Of a DNA stretch of 61,315 nt, positions 25,399-32,788 are shown one piece after another. This DNA is from Candidatus Gastranaerophilales bacterium (GTDB lineage: Bacteria > Cyanobacteriota > Vampirovibrionia > Gastranaerophilales > Gastranaerophilaceae): assembly GCA_910588555.1 (NCBI GenBank), contig CAJUPC010000009.1:1-61315 (forward strand), given 5' to 3'. Numbering within the stretch: position 1 is the first letter of the stretch; each line of letters begins with the position of its first letter. Below the pieces are notes generated by a model. It had not been told where the DNA came from, made no database searches, and saw only the letters and a list, made by a program, of their open reading frames with translations. Both the position numbers and the translations under genes were made by a program.

Positions 25399-26291
25399 AT
25401 GCAATTATTAAGAAATATTACGGGGGGGGGGGGGGGGGGGGGGTAATGCCCAAATCTCTCAATAGACAAGGATTTACACTGACAGAAATTTTTCATCCTG
25501 CGGGACAATCGAAAAGAAACGCATTCACTTTGGCAGAAGTTTTGATAACCTTAGGAGTTATCGGTGTTGTTGCGGCATTAACTATGCCGACTCTTATTGC
25601 TCATTACAAAGATAGAGTTTACGATAGCCAGTTTAAAAAAGTTAAAAGTGTTATGGCAAATGCAATAAAAAAAATGATGGTCGATAACGAAGTTTATGCT
25701 GTTGACCATATTCCATTATATTCTTGCAATAATGACGCTGAATGCATAAACGCGGAATATAACAAAGTTTTAAAAATTGTAGCCAACAGCAATAACAATG
25801 GGTTTGATACAAAATTCTGCGAAAACAAATATAAAATCGGAGAAACTGAAGTCACATTTTGCGGGGATTATACAGCAGTTTTAGCTGACGGAACATTATT
25901 TACACAGGAACTTGTTGATAATGACACTACTGCAGTTGTTGATACAAATATTTTTACAAGCTTGTTAAATAAGTTATTTCCACCGGCTTTTGCAGTAGGA
26001 AAAACACTAGTTATTGGTGTTGATTTAAACGGATTACAAAAGCCTAATGAAATAAACAAAGACTTGAGAATATTTAATATCACAACACATGGCAAGTTAT
26101 CTGATGTCACAAGCAGTTGTGAAAAAGGTGGCGGAACTTGCGGACACTTTGCTCAAACTGAAAAATGTAATTTTGAAAATCCAAATGGCTGCAAAACAGA
26201 AGAGGCTTGTCATGCAATAGAGATACCTGATCCTTATTTTACCGCGTGGGATCCAAAATATAAAGAATGTTATGTTATTTGGGGTGGCTAA
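25399..26291 (+). CDS. Prepilin behind a 22-G tract, with two tandem prepilin-like motifs
   Basis: ATG 25399 (MQLLRNIT, like MRLLKNLH of the other phase-variable prepilins) enters 22 Gs and stops at TAA 25444. The prepilin frame is open from ATG 25446 (281 residues: MPKSLNRQGFTLTE then KRNAFTLAEVLITLG). So the leader is out of frame by one; 23 or 20 Gs would fuse them. Two potential prepilin-peptidase sites sit in tandem, QG|FTLTE and NA|FTLAE, separated by the hydrophilic insert IFHPAGQSKR; only the second is followed by a hydrophobic helix. The ectodomain is Cys-rich with several CxxxC-like pairs. It could also be translated from 25446 with the G-run as ribosome site. Confidence 0.75.
25422..25443. 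repeat. Homopolymer G22 tract
   Basis: Twenty-two consecutive G on the coding strand, far longer than expected in this AT-rich DNA, lie directly before the second possible start of the prepilin. The read length through such a run may be imprecise. Confidence 0.85.
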
Positions 26292-26304
26292 TATCAAATA
26301 CCAT

Positions 26305-26342
26305 ACCATAAAGGAGATAAGAAAACTTATCTCCTTTATGGT
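26305..26342. terminator. Perfect 17-bp inverted repeat abutting tRNA-Val
   Basis: Arms 26305-26321 and 26326-26342 are perfect complements around AAAA. The right arm includes the CCA and discriminator base of the minus-strand tRNA-Val. It could end the prepilin transcript and the tRNA precursor, though neither side has a strong T-run. Confidence 0.65.
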
Positions 26343-26414
26343 GGGCGATACGTGACTCGAACACGTGACCCCCACAATGTCGATGTGATGCGCTACCAAC
26401 TGCGCCAATCGCCC
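26339..26414 (-). tRNA. tRNA-Val (anticodon GAC), with encoded CCA
   Basis: It folds as a full cloverleaf: acceptor GGGCGAT/ATCGCCC, D arm GCGC-AGTTGGTA-GCGC, anticodon stem TCACA/TGTGG with loop TCGACAT, variable GGGTC, T arm ACGTG-TTCGAGT-CACGT, discriminator A, and CCA encoded. Anticodon GAC reads GUC and GUU valine codons. Position 33 is C instead of the nearly universal U. Confidence 0.88.
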
Positions 26415-26452
26415 AAATTTATTCAATTTTACTGAAACTTCGTTTCAGTAAC

Positions 26453-26516
26453 GATGCGCTCCCCCTCTCACAAAACGATACTTAATCGTTTTGTTCGGCA
26501 GAGTGCCAATCGCCCA
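26453..26516 (-). pseudogene. tRNA-Val 5'-half remnant interrupted by a hairpin
   Basis: GATGCGCT and GCCAATCGCCCA (plus-strand sense) repeat the D-arm and acceptor of the adjacent tRNA-Val, but between them lies about 44 nt holding an ACAAAACGAT/ATCGTTTTGT hairpin in place of 9 nt. It lacks the anticodon and T arms. Confidence 0.55.
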
Positions 26517-26542
26517 CGCAATATTTTATTTTGCATTAAAAA

Positions 26543-26614
26543 AGGCGACACCCAGATTCGAACTGGGGGATAAGAGCTTTGCAGGCTCCTGCCTTACCAC
26601 TTGGCCATGTCGCC
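26543..26614 (-). tRNA. tRNA-Cys (anticodon GCA)
   Basis: The minus strand gives acceptor GGCGACA/TGTCGCC, a short D arm (GGCC-AAGTGGTAA-GGC), anticodon stem GGAGC/GCTCT with loop CTGCAAA (U33 normal), and T arm CCCAG-TTCGAAT-CTGGG. Discriminator is U, as expected for bacterial tRNA-Cys. CCA is not encoded. Confidence 0.93.
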
Positions 26615-26655
26615 GTTCCTTTATAATAAATAAGACATAAATGAATGTCAAGTAT

Positions 26656-26688
26656 AAAAAAGGACAGGTTTAAAAAACCTGTCCTTTT
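26656..26688 (-). terminator. adhE terminator
   Basis: AAAAGGACAGGTTT-AAAA-AACCTGTCCTTTT forms a long stem just downstream of the adhE stop codon, with T-runs on the minus strand. Confidence 0.85.
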
Positions 26689-26694
26689 ATTTAA

Positions 26695-29370
26695 CTATTT
26701 TGTAGTCGGATAGTAATCTCTTACAACACCTTTGTAAGCGTCTTCATAGATTGCTCTGATATCTTTCATCAACGGATAAGCCGGGTTAGCACCTGTACAT
26801 TGGTCATCAAATGCCAAGTCTACCATTTCATCCAATTTTGCGTTGAAGTCTGCTTCAGATACACCGAAATCTTTAATTGAATTAGGCAAGTTTACAGCCT
26901 TCATCAATCTGTCGATTTCTGCAATCAACAATTCAACTTTTTCGTCATCGTTTTTACCGCCCAATCCAAGTTCGTCAGCGATTTGACCGTATTTAGCCTT
27001 AGCGTTAGGGAACTTGTATTGCGGGAAGATACATTGTTTTGCAGGACAATCTACTGCGTTGTATTTAATTACCTGTCTGATTAACAATGCGTTAGCAACA
27101 CCGTGAGGTACGTTAAACATTGCACCTAATTTGTGAGCCATTGAGTGGCATAATCCTAAGAATGAGTTTGCAAATGCCATACCTGCAATTGTTGCAGCAT
27201 AGTGCATTTTTTCTCTTGCAAGAGGATCGTTAGCACCTTCATTATATGATCTTTCAAGATATCTGAATACAAGTTTTGTAGCTTCCAATGCATTAGAATT
27301 TGTGAAGTTAGTTGCAAGTGCTGAAACATAAGCTTCTACAGAGTGAACTAATGCGTCGATACCTGATGCCGCTGTTAAACCTTTAGGCATACCATCAACA
27401 AAGTTCGGGTCAATAATTGCCATATTCGGAGTCAATGCGTAATCAGCGATTGCATATTTTACGTGAGTTTCGTCATCAGTAATAATTGCAAACGGAGTTA
27501 CTTCTGAACCTGTACCTGATGTAGTCGGGATAGCAACCATAGTAGCTTTTTTACCCAATTCAGGAATAGAACAAATTCTTTTTCTGATATCCATAAATCT
27601 CATTGCAATATCTTCAAATACTGTATCAGGCTGTTCATATAATAACCACATAATCTTAGCCGCGTCCATTGGTGAACCGCCACCTAACGAAATGATTACG
27701 TCGGGTTCGTAAGGTCTGATGATTTCCATAGCCTGATTAATTGTAGATAATGTCGGGTCAGGTTTAACATCAAAGAAGATTTGATGGTCAATACCAATTT
27801 CATCCAATACATTAACGATACTATCAACAGCACCTGAGTTGAATAAAAATCTGTCAGTAACGATAAATGCACGTTTTTTACCTTGAAGTTCACGAAGAGC
27901 AAGGTCAACTGCGCCTCTTTTGAAGTAAACTTTTGGTGGAACTTTAAACCAGAGCATATTTTCTCTCCTTTCAGCAACAGTTTTGTAATTTAATAAGTTT
28001 TCTACACCGATATTACCTGAAACAGCGTTTTTACCCCAAGAACCGCATCCTAATGAAAGTGACGGCTCAAGTTTGAAGTTAAACAAATCGCCGATACCGC
28101 CTTGTGCTGACGGTGAGTTAATTAACACACGGCAAGCAGGCATTTTTTCAGCAAATTTGTCAACGCGTTCCTGGCTTCTTGTGTCTGTGTAAAGGTCTGC
28201 AGTGTGGCCTGCGCCGCCTTTTGAAACAAGTTCGTAAGTCATTTCTGTTGCTTCTTCAAAGTCTTTTGCTTTGTACATTGTCAAAATCGGTGACAATTTT
28301 TCTCTTGAGAACGGGTCTTCCCAGTCTACAGAAGGTCTTTCTGCCAACAAGATTTTAGCTGTTTCGGGAACTTCAAAACCTGAAAGTTCAGCAATTCTGT
28401 GAGCGCTTTGACCAACGATATCAGGGTGAGCTGTACCACGTTTCGGGTCAATAAACGGAAGAGCAATCATTTTCTTTTCTTCAGCCGCGTTCAACAAGTA
28501 AGCGCCTCTGTAGATGAATTCTTTTTTAACTTCTTCATAAACTTTATCAACAACAACAACTGATTGTTCAGAAGCACAAATCATACCGTTGTCAAAAGTT
28601 TTTGACATAAGAATTGAAGAAACAGCCATTTTAATATCAGCAGTTTCATCAATAACAGCCGCAGCGTTACCCGGGCCTACACCTAATGCAGGGTTACCTG
28701 ATGAGTAAGCAGCTTTAACCATTCCCGGACCACCTGTTGCTAAGATACAAGCAATGTCAGGGTGTTTCATCAACTGGTTAGAAAGTTCGATTGAAGGAAC
28801 ATCAATCCATCCGATAATATCAGCAGGAGCACCTGCTTGAACAGCTGCTTCAAGAACAATTCTTGCAGCTTCAATTGTAGATTTTGTAGCTCTGGGGTGG
28901 GGTGAGAAGATGATTGCATTTCTTGTTTTCAATGCGATTAAAGATTTGAAGATTGCAGTTGAAGTCGGGTTTGTTGTAGGAATGATACCTGCAATAACAC
29001 CGAGGGGTTCTGCAACTGTTTTAATACCGTTTGCTTTATCTTCTTTGATAATTCCGCAAGTTTTAGCATTTTTATGTTTGTTGTAGATGTATTCTGCTGC
29101 GAAATGGTTTTTGATAATTTTATCTTCCAAAACGCCCATTCCGGTTTCCTGATGAGCTAATTTAGCTAGAGGAATACGAGCTTTGTCAGCGGCAGTAGCT
29201 GCAGCTTTGAAGATTGCATCAACTTGTTCTTGAGTAAATGTTGCAAAAATCTTTTGAGCTTTTTTAGCTCTTTCGATAAGCAATTCCAATTGTTCGGCAT
29301 TGTCAACCAATGAAGAGCTGTTCAAAGCTTTTTCAAGGTTTTCAACTGTCTTTTTGCTTTTTGTTGTCAT
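26695..29370 (-). CDS. adhE: Bifunctional acetaldehyde-CoA/alcohol dehydrogenase AdhE
   Basis: AdhE reduces acetyl-CoA to acetaldehyde and then ethanol, using two NADH, and so disposes of fermentative reductant. The 891 residues match E. coli (891). The N-terminal aldehyde dehydrogenase domain has GIIPTTNPTSTAIFKS, GPGMVKAAYSSGNPALGVG and the catalytic Cys in DNGMICASEQSVVV (~255). The C-terminal iron-dependent alcohol dehydrogenase domain has SLGGGSPMDAAKIMW, TTSGTGSEVTPFAII and the metal His residues in GLCHSMAHKLGAMFNVPHG. A probable Rex operator overlaps its promoter. It supports an anaerobic lifestyle. Confidence 0.98.
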   Translation of the reverse strand: MTTKSKKTVENLEKALNSSSLVDNAEQLELLIERAKKAQKIFATFTQEQVDAIFKAAATAADKARIPLAKLAHQETGMGVLEDKIIKNHFAAEYIYNKHKNAKTCGIIKEDKANGIKTVAEPLGVIAGIIPTTNPTSTAIFKSLIALKTRNAIIFSPHPRATKSTIEAARIVLEAAVQAGAPADIIGWIDVPSIELSNQLMKHPDIACILATGGPGMVKAAYSSGNPALGVGPGNAAAVIDETADIKMAVSSILMSKTFDNGMICASEQSVVVVDKVYEEVKKEFIYRGAYLLNAAEEKKMIALPFIDPKRGTAHPDIVGQSAHRIAELSGFEVPETAKILLAERPSVDWEDPFSREKLSPILTMYKAKDFEEATEMTYELVSKGGAGHTADLYTDTRSQERVDKFAEKMPACRVLINSPSAQGGIGDLFNFKLEPSLSLGCGSWGKNAVSGNIGVENLLNYKTVAERRENMLWFKVPPKVYFKRGAVDLALRELQGKKRAFIVTDRFLFNSGAVDSIVNVLDEIGIDHQIFFDVKPDPTLSTINQAMEIIRPYEPDVIISLGGGSPMDAAKIMWLLYEQPDTVFEDIAMRFMDIRKRICSIPELGKKATMVAIPTTSGTGSEVTPFAIITDDETHVKYAIADYALTPNMAIIDPNFVDGMPKGLTAASGIDALVHSVEAYVSALATNFTNSNALEATKLVFRYLERSYNEGANDPLAREKMHYAATIAGMAFANSFLGLCHSMAHKLGAMFNVPHGVANALLIRQVIKYNAVDCPAKQCIFPQYKFPNAKAKYGQIADELGLGGKNDDEKVELLIAEIDRLMKAVNLPNSIKDFGVSEADFNAKLDEMVDLAFDDQCTGANPAYPLMKDIRAIYEDAYKGVVRDYYPTTK

Positions 29371-29408
29371 ACTTTTTGTCTCCTATATAAAGTAAATGTA
29401 GATTTAAA

Positions 29409-29426
29409 TCGTGATTTATTTCACAA
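29409..29426 (-). promoter_or_regulatory. Probable Rex operator at the adhE promoter
   Basis: The minus strand reads TTGTGAAATAAATCACGA, an 18-bp near-palindrome (one mismatch) of the TTGTGA-N6-TCACAA form recognised by the redox repressor Rex. It lies directly downstream of the -10 box and covers the expected start point, a repressor position. Confidence 0.65.
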
Positions 29427-29430
29427 TTAC

Positions 29431-29459
29431 ATTATAAAATAAAGAAAATCGAAAAGCAA
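29431..29459 (-). promoter_or_regulatory. adhE promoter
   Basis: On the minus strand, TTGCTT (29459-29454) and TATAAT (29436-29431) are 17 nt apart, about 60 nt upstream of the adhE ATG, with the Rex-like site just after. Confidence 0.65.
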
Positions 29460-29545
29460 GTGTGAATTTTACAATCTTTATACATTTTTAATAAATCCGC
29501 CATTTAGATGAAAACCTGCCGAGAAATCTAATATATACTGTACTT

Positions 29546-30244
29546 ATGAATACATTTCAAAAAATTATATATTTCTTTCTTGAAATTCAAGAAAGAAAAT
29601 TAACAAAAAAATTGAGCAGACATTTCAAATCTTCGAGTTCGAATTCTACATCCAAAACAGTACTTTCAAGTAATGTTACTATGACTTTGACATCAAAAAC
29701 TGAACAAAATATTGAACTCGTAAGAAAAAATGTAACTGATATCGTAAGAAATTGTGAAAATAATCCCGAAAAACTTCTTAAATACATAGAAAGCAAAGGC
29801 ACAAAAATTGTAAAACTTGATAACGCAGACAAAATCCTTAGCGTAATTAAAGAAGAAGAAGGGTTAATTACACAATTGGAAGGCATAGAAGCATTGTATA
29901 TAAACGCAATCGCAAAATCGGGCTTTTCTTTAAAATCAAAACCCTTATTTATAATGAGAAACGGGGCAGTTGACCCTTATTATATGCTTCACCAGTTTTA
30001 CAAATGGTATTCTTTAGAAATGAAACTTCCCGGTTTTGATTATATGTCGCAAAAATTATTTAAAATTTACCTTAATTCGGACACAGCACTGCTTTCAAAC
30101 CTTAATCTTGATGAAATGACCGGATTAAAAGAAGCTATAAACCGTGATCAGGAAGCAACAACTTTTGCACTTGAAATTGCCAAAGCAAAAGAAGGAAGCA
30201 AAAAGGTTCTTGAAAAAATGCAGGACGGCGGAGCAAATATTTAA
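29546..30244 (+). CDS. Hypothetical cytoplasmic protein
   Basis: This 232-residue protein is not recognised. An N-terminal amphipathic or hydrophobic patch (FQKIIYFFLEIQ) is followed by a Ser-rich low-complexity stretch (~28-40) and then a mostly helical, charged body. There is no signal peptide of normal form. It is read alone from its own promoter region, divergent from adhE, and ended by the terminator at 30246-30272. The sequence gives no catalytic motif. Confidence 0.55.
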   Translation: MNTFQKIIYFFLEIQERKLTKKLSRHFKSSSSNSTSKTVLSSNVTMTLTSKTEQNIELVRKNVTDIVRNCENNPEKLLKYIESKGTKIVKLDNADKILSVIKEEEGLITQLEGIEALYINAIAKSGFSLKSKPLFIMRNGAVDPYYMLHQFYKWYSLEMKLPGFDYMSQKLFKIYLNSDTALLSNLNLDEMTGLKEAINRDQEATTFALEIAKAKEGSKKVLEKMQDGGANI

Positions 30245-30245
30245 C

Positions 30246-30272
30246 AAAAAAGGGCGAAAATCGCCCTTTTAA
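30246..30272. terminator. Bidirectional terminator between convergent genes
   Basis: AAAGGGCG-AAAA-TCGCCCTTT with flanking A and T runs serves both the hypothetical gene at 29546-30244 and the rhodanese gene. Confidence 0.85.
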
Positions 30273-30274
30273 AA

Positions 30275-30658
30275 TTATGAAGAAACAGCAAAACGAAAAT
30301 CTTCTGTCCAGGTTTTAAATCCACCTTCCAAAAGCATTACAGGATAACCGTAATCAGCAAGGATTAAACAAGCTCTTGCACCTAAATGGCATTGCTGATT
30401 ATAACAATATATAACTGTAACTTCTTCTTTAGAAAGTTTATCCAAATTGTTTGCAAGTTCGTCTTTTGGAATAGAAACAGCAGAAGGTATATGTGCAATT
30501 TCATAATCCTCGGGGCGTCTTACATCAACAACTTTAACTTTGCCTTCATCAAGCAAATCTTTCAATTCAACAGGTCCTAAAGTAAATGCTAAAATTTTTG
30601 AGAAAAAGCATTTAGCTTTATCAGAATTAAAACGTGTTTCTTTAATTTTTTCGTCCAT
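30275..30658 (-). CDS. Rhodanese-like domain protein
   Basis: This 127-residue single-domain rhodanese has KVVDVRRPEDYEIAHIPSAVSIP, the CDC25/rhodanese entry signature, and the active-site loop VIYCYNQQCHLGARA with Cys before NQQCHLGAR, then GYPVMLLEGGFKTW. Such proteins carry persulfide sulfur for thiolation or detoxification. An extra N-terminal ~30 residues (KIKETRFNSDKAKCFFSK) precede the domain. It is monocistronic, with an AAAGGA site. Confidence 0.88.
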   Translation of the reverse strand: MDEKIKETRFNSDKAKCFFSKILAFTLGPVELKDLLDEGKVKVVDVRRPEDYEIAHIPSAVSIPKDELANNLDKLSKEEVTVIYCYNQQCHLGARACLILADYGYPVMLLEGGFKTWTEDFRFAVSS

Positions 30659-30756
30659 AAAAAATATCCTTTCTAAAAGAAAGGATATCTTAACTTATAA
30701 AATAAATACTTAGCTGCATGGTCATGCAATTTGGGGTAATTTTACAACAGAAGCGC

Positions 30757-31050
30757 TTAACCTAAGAAAGATATATGCGCAGGAGTTCTTTCTGCTCTGG
30801 CTCTGTCGTATTCGGGTGAAAAAAGTATATTATAAGTCTTGCGAAGTTTAGCAGCGAATGCTTTAAACATATTCGGATTTTGAACCATATCTGCTTTTTG
30901 AGATCTGATAAGGTCATTCTCAAAATTAATCTTCGCATTGGGATTTTGAAGCGATAAAATCGCTACGTTCGGGGTTATGTTATTCAAATTACCTTCTCCG
31001 AAAGTAATAGTTTTTATATTATTTAATTTAACAGGATTAATAGTAATCAT
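30757..31050 (-). CDS. Small hypothetical protein
   Basis: This 97-residue protein has no recognised family. It starts MITINPVKLNNIKTITFGEGN, broadly like the short hydrophobic-Phe-Gly leaders of other lineage-specific proteins here, and ends in a basic helix (FKAFAAKLRKTYNILF) and ISFLG. A strong AAAGGAGGAAACAAA site precedes the ATG, which supports expression. Confidence 0.5.
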   Translation of the reverse strand: MITINPVKLNNIKTITFGEGNLNNITPNVAILSLQNPNAKINFENDLIRSQKADMVQNPNMFKAFAAKLRKTYNILFSPEYDRARAERTPAHISFLG

Positions 31051-31518
31051 TTTGTTTCCTCCTTTTTCGCCATCTCCTTAGTTTTAATACTACTGAGTGG
31101 TGAGGTTCTTATTAAGTGTTTATTTAACACTTCATCTAACATTTTTACTATAAACTATAAATTTTAATTTGTCAACCCCTAGCGTAAAGTTTTATTAAGG
31201 TCCCGTAAACCCTTAATTTTATTGAACAGCAGCATAAAGTGGCAAAAGTACACTTATTGAAGCACTTAATTATTCTTTCGTTTTAAACATATATAGAAGC
31301 ATGGGTAATATTTACAAATTTATATAGGTAAATCGGCTAAAACAATATTAATCATAGGGGTAATTGTAAAAAGAACACTTATTCAGTTAAATATAATCAT
31401 TAAATCTTTTTCATACTTCCAACTATTCTTAAGCGAGCCTCTAACGAGGCTCTTTTCTTTTTATAAAAAAACAGATTATGGCTCAACCATAATCTGTTTT
31501 ATAAAAATTTTTTTTAAA
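31051..31518. other. Long intergenic region, possible small RNA
   Basis: This 468-nt stretch has no gene that I can support. It contains a TTGTCA/TATTAA promoter-like pair near 31172-31200, an orphan plus-strand terminator (GAGCCT-CTAACG-AGGCTC then T-rich, about 31434-31462) and the minus-strand lysC terminator (AAACAGATTATGG/CCATAATCTGTTT, about 31468-31501). The orphan terminator suggests a plus-strand transcript. Confidence 0.45.
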
Positions 31519-32787
31519 CTACACGTCTGGCAAGTCGCCTTTTACATCAGCTGTTTCATCACATGAGAGTTCAAAAACTTCATGGAGCGCTTTAACAGCT
31601 TTTTGTGCATCATCTTTGTCTACCAAACAGCTAATTTTAATTTCACTTGTAGAAATCATTCTGATATTTATACCTTGCTGACCGAGAGTTTCAAACATTG
31701 TTGAAGCAACCCCGGGACGGTCAATCATCCCAGCACCGACAATTGAAACCTTAGCGATATTATCGTTAATTTGAATATCACCTGTCAAACCTATTTCCGA
31801 TTTCAAGTTTTCAAGTGCAGAAACAGTTTTAGATAAATCTGCCATATCAATTGTAAATGCAATATCGTTTGTATTAGAAACTTTTCTTGCATAAGACTGA
31901 ATAATCATGTCTACAGAAATATTTTCGCTTGCTAGTTTTGTAAACAATTTAGCAGCAACCCCCGGTTTATCGGGAACATCACAAACAACAATTCTTGCCT
32001 GCGACGAATCAGCCGCAACACCTGTAACAGGTTTATAAATTTCCATTTTTTCAACTCCTAATATTAAAGTACCTAAATTATCAAGTTTAAAACTGCTTCT
32101 GACCCTCATTGGGACACCAAATTGTTTTGCTGTTTCAACGCTTCTCGGATGAAGAACATTAGCACCAGCATGCGCAAGTTCAAGCATTTCTTCATAAGAA
32201 ACTTTATCCAATCTTGAAGCATTCGGAACAACACGCGGGTCTGTTGTATAAACCCCTTCAACATCTGTGTATATATCGCATCTTTCAGCATTTAAAGCCG
32301 CCGCAAGAGCAACCGCCGATGTATCAGAGCCGCCGCGTCCGAGAGTAGTAATTTCACCGTCTTCTGTAACCCCCTGAAATCCTGCAACAACTATAATTTT
32401 ACCTTCATTAAGGTTTTTACGCAGTTTTTCTGTTTTAATATCTACAATTCTTGCTTTTGAATGAACATTTTCGGTCATAATACCGATTTGCATAGCGTTA
32501 AAGCTGACAGCAGAATAGCCTTGAGCCTGAATAGCCATAGCAAGAAGGGCGATAGAAACACCTTCGCCGGTAGACAAAAGCATGTCCATTTCTCTGCCTG
32601 ATGGGTTAGGGCTCAAATCTTTAGCCATTTTAACAAGATAATCTGTCGTATGACCCATCGCTGAAACAACGACTACTACGTCATTTCCGTTTTCTTTTTC
32701 TTTTATAACCGTTCTTGCAACATTTTTTATTTTATCCGTGTCGGCTACTGATGTCCCGCCAAACTTTTGAACAATAATCTTTCTCAA
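31519..32787 (-). CDS. lysC: Aspartate kinase
   Basis: Aspartokinase phosphorylates aspartate, committing carbon to lysine, threonine and methionine. The 422 residues fit monofunctional class II enzymes (~405). Landmarks are IVQKFGGTSVADTDKI, VVVVSAMGHTTDYL, TLGRGGSDTSAVALAA and CDIYTDVEGVYTTDPR in the kinase domain, then two ACT domains (~265 onward: VCDVPDKPGVAAKLF and GAGMIDRPGVASTMF), implying feedback control. It is separated by one base from the upstream TPR gene; together with the KdsC-like gene they form one unit. Confidence 0.97.
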   Translation of the reverse strand: MRKIIVQKFGGTSVADTDKIKNVARTVIKEKENGNDVVVVVSAMGHTTDYLVKMAKDLSPNPSGREMDMLLSTGEGVSIALLAMAIQAQGYSAVSFNAMQIGIMTENVHSKARIVDIKTEKLRKNLNEGKIIVVAGFQGVTEDGEITTLGRGGSDTSAVALAAALNAERCDIYTDVEGVYTTDPRVVPNASRLDKVSYEEMLELAHAGANVLHPRSVETAKQFGVPMRVRSSFKLDNLGTLILGVEKMEIYKPVTGVAADSSQARIVVCDVPDKPGVAAKLFTKLASENISVDMIIQSYARKVSNTNDIAFTIDMADLSKTVSALENLKSEIGLTGDIQINDNIAKVSIVGAGMIDRPGVASTMFETLGQQGINIRMISTSEIKISCLVDKDDAQKAVKALHEVFELSCDETADVKGDLPDV

Positions 32788-32788
32788 T

